From Firmicutes bacterium ASF500 (GTDB lineage: Bacteria; Bacillota; Clostridia; Oscillospirales; Oscillospiraceae), in contig CP097573.1 of the NCBI GenBank assembly GCA_000492175.2, positions 248,001 through 312,000 of the forward strand: DNA of 64,000 bases. Reading direction: 5' to 3'. The notes beneath the pieces are model-generated. The model did not search any database. It saw nothing but the letters and a program-made list of their open reading frames with translations, and was not told where the DNA came from. The position numbers and the translations under genes were made by a program. Of this stretch, positions 49,810 to 57,371 are shown in pieces; the first letter of the stretch is position 1, and each line of letters starts with the position of its first letter.

Positions 49810-50981
49810 CAGGTGACACTCCCTTCTTCATATTGATCCAGTACGTCTAAAAATTGGGGCAGGTGCTCCTCCCAGGAGGGGTATCCGGCGCAGTCGACCA
49901 CCAGGACATCCCGCCCCCGCAGGGCGGCAAAGGTCCAGGTGTCCCGGCCCCGCAGGGTGTATTGGGCCACCTCCAGCCGGTCCACCCCCGGCCAGTCCCG
50001 GGGACTCATGGCGGAGGAGCTGTAGCCATTCCACTTGGACCGCCTGTCCACGAACTTCGCGGCATCCTCCAGCTCCAGGGAGAAAATCAGCTCCGCCAGC
50101 TCAGGGGAGCGGGTGCGGATATACCGCACGCTGGTCCAGCGGTGGCCGGAGGAAGAGGAGTCCTCCGCTGAGACGTATTCCTGGACCGGGGCAAACCAGG
50201 AGTCGTTGGTGGAGGCATACCCGTCGGCGTGCTCCAGGTAGGCCAGGGAGGGCCAGGGGTGGGAGAGGGCCGCGTTTTCCAGGCTGGTGACCTGAAGCCT
50301 CGTGTTTGGGATGAACAGGCGGGGGGCGACACAGAGAAGAAACCAGAAGGGAATGTACCAGATGAGAAAACGGGGCCGGTTCCACCGCCGTTTGGCTTTT
50401 GGGGGAAAGCCCTGGGCCAGGGCCTTGACAAGCCTGTGGCGGGCCCAAAGGTGAAGGGCCATTGCCAGGAGGGAAACGGGGAGGAGGGAGAAGGACAGGA
50501 TGAAACTTGCCAGATACGCGGGGTCGTCCCACAGAAGCAGATTCTGCAAGACAGACCGGCGGGCCCAGTAGAGCGTTACCGCCAGAAACAGGGTGAGGCC
50601 CAGAGTCAGATAGACGGTCCATCTGGTCTCCCGGTCCACCTGTTTTTCCAGGGCCACGGACAGGGATTGGGGGTCGTTGTACAGCTCCGGAGTCTCGGGG
50701 TCGTCACAGGAGAAGATATAGAAGCTTCCGCGTATGCGGGTAACAAGGCGCCAGCCCATTTGTGCGTAGGCCTCTTCCCGCTCCTTGCCCTTCTGACTGT
50801 CTTTGTCGGCCGGGTCCAGGCGGTAGCGCACCGGGCGGGGTTCACCTGATTCGAAATAAGCCCGATCTTTGGCGTCGGACAGGTGATGGAGAAACAGTCC
50901 ATTCAGGGCCATCTCGTCCAGCCAGCTTTGCAGCCCCTGAATGTCGTACAGGGAGCAGGGGATGGGTTTTGATACGGTCAT
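49809..50981 (-). CDS. DUF2812 protein, first copy
   Basis: A 390-residue protein whose ATG overlaps the padR stop (ATGA). N-terminal DUF2812 domain: QSWLDEMALNGLFLHHLSDA, PVRYRLDPADKD, AYAQMGWRLVTRIRGSFYIF. Three membrane segments (WTVYLTLGLTLFLAVTLYWA, ASFILSFSLLPVSLLAMALH, FLIWYIPFWFLLCVAPRLF) and a C-terminal extracytoplasmic domain of about 150 residues with LEVAQYTLRGRDTWTFAALR, which the second copy lacks. Function unknown; the outer domain suggests sensing. Confidence 0.85.
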   Translation of the reverse strand: MTVSKPIPCSLYDIQGLQSWLDEMALNGLFLHHLSDAKDRAYFESGEPRPVRYRLDPADKDSQKGKEREEAYAQMGWRLVTRIRGSFYIFSCDDPETPELYNDPQSLSVALEKQVDRETRWTVYLTLGLTLFLAVTLYWARRSVLQNLLLWDDPAYLASFILSFSLLPVSLLAMALHLWARHRLVKALAQGFPPKAKRRWNRPRFLIWYIPFWFLLCVAPRLFIPNTRLQVTSLENAALSHPWPSLAYLEHADGYASTNDSWFAPVQEYVSAEDSSSSGHRWTSVRYIRTRSPELAELIFSLELEDAAKFVDRRSKWNGYSSSAMSPRDWPGVDRLEVAQYTLRGRDTWTFAALRGRDVLVVDCAGYPSWEEHLPQFLDVLDQYEEGSVT

Positions 50982-51289
50982 TGGGACTCCTCCTCTCCGT
51001 CTTTTACACAGGTCCGCAGCCGGTCCAGCTCCTCCTGGAAAGCGGCGCGGCCCTTTTCGGTGATCTGGTAGGTCCGTTTCCGGCCCTCTACGCCGGTCTC
51101 CTCAATTAACTTCTCCTCCTGAAATTTGGCCAGCAGGGTATACAGCGTCCCCGGGCCCAGCTGTACCCGGCCCGCCGTTTTGGTCTCCACAAACTCGGTG
51201 ATCTCGGTGCCGCACAGCTCCCGGCGCTGAAAGGACATGAGCACATAGTACATGGGCTCAGTCAGCGGCCCCTTTTCCCGTCCAGCCAT
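50978..51289 (-). CDS. PadR family transcriptional regulator
   Basis: A 103-residue protein of the short PadR-s1 class: PLTEPMYYVLMSFQRRELCG TEITEFVETKTAGRVQLGPG TLYTLLAKFQEEKLIEETGV EGRKRTYQITEKGRAAFQEE (split from one reading) is the canonical winged helix and wing. First gene of a three-gene operon with two DUF2812 genes. The inverted repeat over its own -10 box (51319-51339) makes autorepression likely. Confidence 0.93.
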   Translation of the reverse strand: MAGREKGPLTEPMYYVLMSFQRRELCGTEITEFVETKTAGRVQLGPGTLYTLLAKFQEEKLIEETGVEGRKRTYQITEKGRAAFQEELDRLRTCVKDGEEESQ

Positions 51290-51318
51290 AATATCCCTCC
51301 TTTCACGTTATCGCCCTT

Positions 51319-51364
51319 TAATATCGTCTAACGATATTATAACAGGATATTTGTAACCTGTCAA
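51319..51364 (-). promoter_or_regulatory. Consensus promoter with overlapping PadR operator
   Basis: On the minus strand TTGACA (51364-51359), 17 bases, TATAAT (51341-51336). The inverted repeat TAATATCGT-CTA-ACGATATTA (51319-51339) overlaps the -10 box and the start point. Confidence 0.85.
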
Positions 51365-51403
51365 GAGGCGCGCGGCAAAATCCCCCCGGAATCCTCAGCA
51401 AAA

Positions 51404-51438
51404 TTCTGACCGCTTTTTCCCCGCCGGGCTCTTATAAT
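51404..51438 (+). promoter_or_regulatory. Possible Spo0A-dependent spoIIG promoter with long spacer
   Basis: TATAAT lies at 51433-51438. No -35 box is found at 17 bases; TCTGAC (51405-51410) lies 22 bases upstream. The spoIIG promoter of Bacillus is known for a 22-base spacer and activation by Spo0A bound over the -35 region; TTCTGAC resembles an altered 0A box. Inference from spacing only. Confidence 0.45.
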
Positions 51439-51447
51439 AGGACGTGT

Positions 51448-51473
51448 TGTAGGGGCGGCCTGTGGCCGCCCGC
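51448..51473. repeat. Palindromic GTAGGG-type repeat, half copy C in the spoIIGA leader
   Basis: TTGTAGGGGCGGCC TGTGGCCGCCCG is one arm of the repeat seen at 48302; the GGGCGGCC/GGCCGCCC hairpin remains. It sits just downstream of the -10 box of spoIIGA. Confidence 0.6.
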
Positions 51474-51499
51474 CGTACCGTGCGGGGGGAGGTGAGGTC

Positions 51500-52360
51500 G
51501 TGACCGTCATTTATGTGGATACGCTGTTTCTCCTCAACGCCGTCATTGACTATCTGCTGATCCTGGCGGCGGCCCGCCTGGCGGGGGAGCCCCTGAGACG
51601 GGTGCGCTTCGCCCTGGGGGCGGCGCTGGGAGGGATGTACGCTGTGGCGATTTTCCTGCCCGGACTGGGCTTCCTCAGCCATCCCCTGTGCCGCCTGGCC
51701 TCCGCCGCCCTGATGATGCTGGTCTCCTATGGGGGAAGCCGCCGTCTGCTGAGGCAGGGGGTGCTGTTCATCGCCCTGACCTGCGCCTTCGGGGGCGGGG
51801 TGGTAGCCATCGGCCTGCTGGGCGGGACGGGGCTGGCTCTGGGCAACGGGGTGTTTTACTCCGCCCTGGACATCAAGGTGGTGCTGCTGTCGGCGGCGGT
51901 GTGCTACGGCGTGCTCACCCTGGTGTTCCAGCGGCTGGCCCGGCACAGCGCCGCCAGCGGGGAGCTGACCTCCGCCAGACTGTGGCTGGGAGAGCGGTCA
52001 GTGGCCCTCACCGCCCTGGTGGATACCGGAAACACCCTCACCGACCCGGCGACGGGCCGTCCGGTGATGGTGGCCGAGGGGGAGCGGGCCTGCCCGCTGT
52101 TCCCCAGAGACCACGCCCCAGGCCCCGCCGACCTGCGGGACCCCGCCGGAGCCATGACCCGGCTGGGGACGGGGGAGTGGCGGGGCCGCTTCCGTCTGCT
52201 GCCCTACCGCAGCGTGGGGGTGGACCGGGGCCTGCTCCTGGCCGTCCGGGTGGACGGGCTGGAGCTTGATGGGAAGGGGTGGGGCCCCGCCTTGGTGGCG
52301 CTGTCCCCCAACCCCGTGTCCGACGGGGGCGGATATCAGGCGCTCATTGGGCCAATGTAA
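51500..52360 (+). CDS. spoIIGA: Sigma-E processing peptidase SpoIIGA
   Basis: A 286-residue protein with a GTG start after GGGGGAGGTGAGG. Start MTVIYVDTLFLLNAVIDYLL is typical. Residues 1-145 contain five membrane segments; the C-terminal half is the aspartic protease domain with LVDTGNTLTDPATGRPVMV, the catalytic Asp being residue 175. RLLPYRSVG and GYQALIGP are also family features. It cleaves the pro-sequence of sigma-E at the forespore septum after activation by SpoIIR. Located directly before sigE, the conserved spoIIG order. Confidence 0.95.
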   Translation: MTVIYVDTLFLLNAVIDYLLILAAARLAGEPLRRVRFALGAALGGMYAVAIFLPGLGFLSHPLCRLASAALMMLVSYGGSRRLLRQGVLFIALTCAFGGGVVAIGLLGGTGLALGNGVFYSALDIKVVLLSAAVCYGVLTLVFQRLARHSAASGELTSARLWLGERSVALTALVDTGNTLTDPATGRPVMVAEGERACPLFPRDHAPGPADLRDPAGAMTRLGTGEWRGRFRLLPYRSVGVDRGLLLAVRVDGLELDGKGWGPALVALSPNPVSDGGGYQALIGPM

Positions 52361-52378
52361 AAGGTAGAGGTGATTTTC

Positions 52379-53101
52379 GTGAAGAAAGTTTACATAAAAT
52401 TTCGAGAGTGCCTGTCCGCTCTCCTGAACCGGTGGGGCCTGGCTCTGCCCGGCAAGATCATGTACATCGGAGGCAGCGACACCCTGCCCGCCCCCTTAAA
52501 GCGGGAGGAGGAGGCCAAGCTCATCGCGCGGCTGGGGGAGGGGGACCGGGAGGCCCGGAACCTGCTCATTGAGCACAACCTCCGCCTGGTGGCCTACATT
52601 GCCCGCCGCTTTGAGAATACGGGCATCCACATTGAGGATCTGATCTCCATCGGGACCATCGGCCTGATCAAGGCGGTGGGTACCTATCAGCCCGCCAAGG
52701 CCATCAAGCTGGCTACCTACGCCAGCCGGTGCATTGAGAATGAAATCCTCATGTACCTCCGCAAAACCGCCAACCAGAAGACGGAGCTTTCCTTTGACGA
52801 GCCCCTGAATACCGACTGGGACGGCAACGAGCTGCTGCTGTCCGACGTGCTGGGCACCGATGAGGACCTGGTGGTCCAGCCCCTGGAGGCCGACGTGGAC
52901 CGCCAGCTCCTCCGTCAGGCTATGGAGCAGCTGGACGAGCGGGAGCGGCACATCATCACCCTCCGGTTCGGCCTGGACGGCCGGCGGGAGTGCACCCAAA
53001 AGGAGGTGGCCGACCAGCTGGGCATCTCCCAGTCCTACATCTCCCGGCTGGAAAAACGGATCATTGCCCGGCTGAAAAAGGAAATCGTGCGTATGATGTA
53101 G
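52379..53101 (+). CDS. sigE: Sporulation sigma factor SigE (pro-sigma-E)
   Basis: A 240-residue protein; GTG 52379 follows AGAGGTG and gives the short basic, amphipathic pro-sequence ([20 protein letters not shown]) seen in pro-sigma-E, so the GTG at 52370 is less likely. Then [20 protein letters not shown], region 2 [63 protein letters not shown], and region 4 [24 protein letters not shown]. It directs mother-cell transcription after processing by SpoIIGA. sigG, often the next gene, is not here. Confidence 0.97.
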   Translation: MKKVYIKFRECLSALLNRWGLALPGKIMYIGGSDTLPAPLKREEEAKLIARLGEGDREARNLLIEHNLRLVAYIARRFENTGIHIEDLISIGTIGLIKAVGTYQPAKAIKLATYASRCIENEILMYLRKTANQKTELSFDEPLNTDWDGNELLLSDVLGTDEDLVVQPLEADVDRQLLRQAMEQLDERERHIITLRFGLDGRRECTQKEVADQLGISQSYISRLEKRIIARLKKEIVRMM

Positions 53102-53111
53102 AAAAAATCTC

Positions 53112-53140
53112 TTGTGCATGGAGGAATGAGGCTTTATAAT
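53112..53140 (+). promoter_or_regulatory. Promoter of the addB operon
   Basis: TTGTGC (53112-53117), 17 bases, TATAAT (53135-53140). Transcription would start after the AGGAGG at 53141, which therefore is not a ribosome-binding site for the TTG at 53151. Confidence 0.7.
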
Positions 53141-53174
53141 AGGAGGCGACTTGAAACAGAGAGAGGGTGCCCCT

Positions 53175-56100
53175 ATGTTTAAGCTGCTGCTTGGCCGCGC
53201 CGGCGCGGGAAAGACCACCGCTGTCCTTGACCGCCTGTGCGCGGCGGGGGAGGGCCAGGTCCTCCTGACGCCGGAGCAGATGTCCCACGAGACGGAGCGG
53301 GCGCTGTGTAAGGTGGGGGGGCCTCAGATCAATCTGCGGGCGGAGGTGCTGTCCTTCAGCCGTCTGGCAAACCGAATCTTTCAGGCCGCCGGAGGCCTGG
53401 GGGAGGAGGAGCTGGACGCCGGGGGGCGGCTCCTTCTCATGCACCGGGCGGTGCGGGGAGCGGCCCCGGGACTGAAGGTCTACGGACGCCCCTCCAAGCG
53501 GCCCGCCTTCCTCTCGGCGCTGATCGCCACGGCGGACGAGCTGAAAAGCTGCTGTGTCCCGCCGGAGGTCCTGGTCCGGGCGGGGGAGGATTCCCCCGGC
53601 GCCGAGGGGGACAAGCTCCGGGACCTGGGGCTGATTTTGGGGGAGTATCAGGCTCTGACGGAACAGACCGCCCTGGACCCCCGGGACCGGCTCACCCGGG
53701 CGGCGGAGCGGCTGCGCGCCTGCGGCTGGGGCTACGGCAAGGACCTGTGGCTGGACGGCTTCACCGACTTCACCCCTCAGCAGGGGGAGCTGCTTCGGGT
53801 CCTCATGGGCCAGGCCCGGAGCATGACGGTGACCCTCACCTGCGACCACCTGGAGGAGGACGAGGGGGGGAGCGGCATCTTTTCCCCCGCCCGGCGGACC
53901 GCCGCCGCCCTGCTTCGGCTGGCGGAACAGGAGAGAATTCCCTGTGAGGTAGAACACCTTGTTAGTCCCTGTGTTGGAAAGGTTAAACCACTGATGTATT
54001 TGGAAAAATCCCTGTTTGGGGAGGAGGGCGCCCGCCCGGGGCCCTGCGAAGGGGCGGTGGAGCTCTTCCAGGCCTCCGACCCCCGGGGAGAGGTGGAGTG
54101 GACCGCCGCCCGCATCCTCCAGCTGGTCCGGTCGGGGGAATACCGCTTCCGGGACATCGGCGTGACCGCCCGGAGCTACGGGGTCTACCGGGACCTGGTA
54201 GAGTCGGTCTTTGGGCGGTACGGGGTGCCGGTGTTCTCCTCCGCGATGACAGATATTTTGGAAAAGCCGGTGCTGGCCCTGGTCACCGCCGCCCTGGACA
54301 CGGTGGCGGGGGGATATCGGTACGACGACGTGTTTCGATACTTAAAAACCGGCCTCACCGGTCTGTCCTGGGACGAGGTGGATTTACTGGAGAACTACGT
54401 CCTGAAATGGGACATTCGGGGCAGCCGGTGGACCCAGGGCAAGGACTGGTCCTGGCACCCCAAAGGGTACAACAGGACCTGGGAGGAGGGGGACCGGGCC
54501 CTCCTGGCCCAGGTGGACGCGGCCCGGCGGCGGGTGTCCGGGCCGCTGGAGACCCTGCGGAAAAATCCCTTGAAAACAGGGCGTGGTCAGGCGGTTTCCC
54601 TTTACACATTTTTGGAGAAAACCGGCCTGCCCGAACGGCTGGAGGAGCGGGTGGAGACCCTGACCCGCCGGGGACGGCCCGCCCTGGCGGAGGAGTACCG
54701 GCAGCTGTGGGACATCCTGTGCGGCGCGCTGGAGCAGTGCGCCCGCCTGCTGGGGGAGGCCCCCATGGAGCTGGAGGAGTTTGCCCAGCTGTTCAAGCTG
54801 GTGCTGTCCCAGTACGAGGTGGGCACCATCCCCGTCTCCCTGGACCGGGTAACGGCGGGGGAGACCACCCGTCAGACGGGACACAGGGTCAAGGTGCTGT
54901 TCCTGCTGGGGGCGGACGACGCATCCCTGCCCCAGGTGGGGACGGCCCCCGGCCTGCTGTCCGACGACGACCGCTCCCTTCTGGCGGGCTACGGCCTGGA
55001 GCTGGCCCAGTCCCAGCGAGACCTGCTCTACCGGGAGATCACCACCATCTATCAGATCTGCGCCCGGCCCAGTGAAAGGCTGGTGGTGTCCTGGCCCGCC
55101 CAGGGGCCCGGGGGGGAGGAGCGCCGGCCCAGCTTTCTGGTGGGACGGCTGGAACGGCTCTTTGAGGGGCTGAAGCCCCTACGAGAGGAGGACTTGAAGG
55201 GCTCCTTCCGTCTGGAGGCCCCCCTGCCCGCCCTGGAACAGGCGGGACGGGACCGAACCGCCCGGAGGGCCTTGGAGAATCTGCCCGGCTTCGCGGAGCA
55301 GACGGCGCGGCTGGACCGGGCCGCACAGTGGGAGCGTGGACGGCTGTCCCGTCAGGCGGTGGACCGGCTGTACGGACGGCGGGTGGCCATGTCGGCCTCC
55401 CGGATGGACAAGTACAAATCCTGCCACTTCTCCTACTTCATGCGCTACGGACTGGCGGCGGAGCCCCGCAAGCCAGCTGGCTTTACAGCCCCTGAGTACG
55501 GTACCTTTGTCCACTATGTGCTGGAGCACGTCCTCCAGGACGGCATGTTTGCCCAGACCGCCATCCCCGGCATGGAGGACGCGGACGCCCGGAGGAAGCG
55601 GCTGAGGAGGCTGACCCGGGAGGCGGTGGACCGCTATGTGGACGAGGAACTGGGGGGGCTGGATGGTCAGTCCGCCCGGTTCCGGTACCTGTTCCGCCGC
55701 CTGCTGAGGACCGTCCAGGCGGTGGTGGAGAACGTGGCCGAGGAGCTGTTCAGCTCCAAATTCAAGCCCATCTCCTTCGAGCTGGGCTTTGGAAAAAAGG
55801 GCGACCTGCCCCCGGTGGAGTTCACCCACGACGGCGTTACCATCAGCGTCACCGGCTTTGTGGACCGGGTGGACGGCTGGGTGGACGGCGGGCGGCTCCA
55901 TCTGCGGGTGGTGGACTATAAGACGGGGCGGAAGTCCTTCGACCTCACCGAGGTGTGGAACGGCCTGGGGCTGCAAATGCTCCTCTACCTCTTCACCCTG
56001 GAGGAGAAGGGACAGGCCCTCTACGGCCTGCCGGTGGAGGGGGACGGCGTGCTCTACCTCCCCGCCCGGGAGGCGGTCATCCGAGGCAGCCGGTCCATCA

Positions 56101-56522
56101 GCGACGAGGAGCTGCGGAAGAGGGTGGACAAGGAGCTGACCCGCAGCGGTCTGGTGGTGAACGACCCCCAGGTGCTGGAGGCCATGGAGGAGACGGGGGA
56201 GGACGGCTTCCGCTTCCTGCCCCTGAAGGTGAGAAAATCCACCGGCGAGATCACCGGAGAGGCCCTGGCCTCCGCCGAGCAGCTGGGCAAGCTGGGAAAG
56301 CACGTCCAGCGGGTGCTGGAGGACATCTGTAAGGAGCTGGCCGGGGGCAGCATCGCCGCCGACCCCTTCTGGCGGGGCCCGGAGAAAAACGCCTGCCGCT
56401 TCTGCGACTACGCCGCCGCCTGCCACTTCGAGCCGGGCCGGGGCGGCGACTGCAAGCGCTGGCTGTCCCATGTGAATGCCGGGGAATTTTGGGAACAGAT
56501 TGAAAAAGAGGAGAACATTTAA
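53175..56522 (+). CDS. addB: ATP-dependent helicase/deoxyribonuclease subunit B
   Basis: A 1115-residue protein; ATG 53175 gives the AddB start MFKLLLGRAGAGKTTAVLDR with the Walker A box at residues 7-13. The helicase-like middle includes LLTPEQMSHETERALC and SFSRLANRIF. The C-terminal nuclease has the iron-sulfur cysteine in KYKSCHFSYFMRYGL, then VVDYKTGRKSFDL (catalytic Asp and Lys), and the cluster CRFCDYAAAC. Together with AddA it resects DNA ends for RecA loading. One base overlaps the next gene. Length fits clostridial AddB. Confidence 0.95.
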   Translation: MFKLLLGRAGAGKTTAVLDRLCAAGEGQVLLTPEQMSHETERALCKVGGPQINLRAEVLSFSRLANRIFQAAGGLGEEELDAGGRLLLMHRAVRGAAPGLKVYGRPSKRPAFLSALIATADELKSCCVPPEVLVRAGEDSPGAEGDKLRDLGLILGEYQALTEQTALDPRDRLTRAAERLRACGWGYGKDLWLDGFTDFTPQQGELLRVLMGQARSMTVTLTCDHLEEDEGGSGIFSPARRTAAALLRLAEQERIPCEVEHLVSPCVGKVKPLMYLEKSLFGEEGARPGPCEGAVELFQASDPRGEVEWTAARILQLVRSGEYRFRDIGVTARSYGVYRDLVESVFGRYGVPVFSSAMTDILEKPVLALVTAALDTVAGGYRYDDVFRYLKTGLTGLSWDEVDLLENYVLKWDIRGSRWTQGKDWSWHPKGYNRTWEEGDRALLAQVDAARRRVSGPLETLRKNPLKTGRGQAVSLYTFLEKTGLPERLEERVETLTRRGRPALAEEYRQLWDILCGALEQCARLLGEAPMELEEFAQLFKLVLSQYEVGTIPVSLDRVTAGETTRQTGHRVKVLFLLGADDASLPQVGTAPGLLSDDDRSLLAGYGLELAQSQRDLLYREITTIYQICARPSERLVVSWPAQGPGGEERRPSFLVGRLERLFEGLKPLREEDLKGSFRLEAPLPALEQAGRDRTARRALENLPGFAEQTARLDRAAQWERGRLSRQAVDRLYGRRVAMSASRMDKYKSCHFSYFMRYGLAAEPRKPAGFTAPEYGTFVHYVLEHVLQDGMFAQTAIPGMEDADARRKRLRRLTREAVDRYVDEELGGLDGQSARFRYLFRRLLRTVQAVVENVAEELFSSKFKPISFELGFGKKGDLPPVEFTHDGVTISVTGFVDRVDGWVDGGRLHLRVVDYKTGRKSFDLTEVWNGLGLQMLLYLFTLEEKGQALYGLPVEGDGVLYLPAREAVIRGSRSISDEELRKRVDKELTRSGLVVNDPQVLEAMEETGEDGFRFLPLKVRKSTGEITGEALASAEQLGKLGKHVQRVLEDICKELAGGSIAADPFWRGPEKNACRFCDYAAACHFEPGRGGDCKRWLSHVNAGEFWEQIEKEENI

Positions 56523-57355
56523 TGGAACAAAGCAAAAATATTTTAATTATCAGCGACATGCCCGGTTATGGAAAAATGGGAATGGCGGGCATGCTGCCCA
56601 TTCTGTCCAACATGGGCCACAGCATTTATAACCTGCCCACCGCACTGGTGTCCAACAACTTCGATTATGGAAAATTTTCCGTGCTGGACACCACCCAGTA
56701 CATGCGGGAGACCATCCAGGTCTGGCAGGCCCTGGGCTTCCAGTTCGACTGCATCACCACCGGCTTTCTGGCCTCGGCGGACCAGGTGGACCTGCTCCGG
56801 GATTTTATCGACAGCCAGCGGAAGGAGGACTTTCTGGTGATCACCGACCCCATCATGGGGGACGGCGGCAAGCTGTACAACGGCTCCACCCGGGAGACTG
56901 TGGAGAATATGAGCCGCTTCGCCGGGGTAGCCGATGTGGTCGTTCCCAACCTGACGGAGGCGGAGTTCCTAACCGGGGTGTATGAGGGTCAGGAGACCCT
57001 GACCGCCGGGGAGGCCCGTCAGGTGCTGGATGGCCTGCTGTCCCTGGGGCCCAAGTCGGCGGTCATCACCAGCGGTCGGGAGACAGAGACGGGCCGTCAT
57101 GTGGTCTGGGGCTTTGACGGAAAGACCGGGGAGTACTTCAACGTGCCCTACCGTTTCATCAAGGCCCATTTCCCGGGCACCGGGGATATCTTTACCTCCC
57201 TGCTCACCGGCAAGCTGCTGGAGGGGCGGACGCTCCCCCAGGCGGTGAAGAAGGCGGTGGACCTGCTGGAGCGGCTCATTTTCATGGAACAGGACGTGGC
57301 CGAGCGAAACAACGGCATCCGCATCGAGAAGTATTTGAGCGTGCTGACGGAGTGA
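56522..57355 (+). CDS. Pyridoxamine/pyridoxal kinase-like (PdxY, ribokinase family)
   Basis: A 277-residue protein starting at the last base of addB. Ribokinase-fold features: ILIISDMPGYGKMGMAGMLP, LVITDPIMGDGGKLY, VVPNLTEAEFLTGV, and the anion-hole GTGDIFTSLLTGKLLEG with the catalytic Asp. This fits the pyridoxamine kinase group of Clostridia that salvages vitamin B6; phosphomethylpyrimidine kinase is a less likely alternative. The ATP and Mg2+ residues are present. Its position between addB and addA looks accidental, or reflects insertion in an old operon. Confidence 0.88.
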   Translation: MEQSKNILIISDMPGYGKMGMAGMLPILSNMGHSIYNLPTALVSNNFDYGKFSVLDTTQYMRETIQVWQALGFQFDCITTGFLASADQVDLLRDFIDSQRKEDFLVITDPIMGDGGKLYNGSTRETVENMSRFAGVADVVVPNLTEAEFLTGVYEGQETLTAGEARQVLDGLLSLGPKSAVITSGRETETGRHVVWGFDGKTGEYFNVPYRFIKAHFPGTGDIFTSLLTGKLLEGRTLPQAVKKAVDLLERLIFMEQDVAERNNGIRIEKYLSVLTE

Positions 57356-57371
57356 AGGAGGAGGCAGACCT

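Noticed and set aside
53151..53175. Upstream TTG start for addB with AGGAGG
   Set aside because: The AGGAGG directly follows the -10 box and would precede the transcript start, and the extra eight residues are not part of the AddB N-terminus.
55179..56471. 430-codon open frame on the minus strand
   Set aside because: Antisense to the nuclease half of addB, which has all catalytic and iron-sulfur residues.
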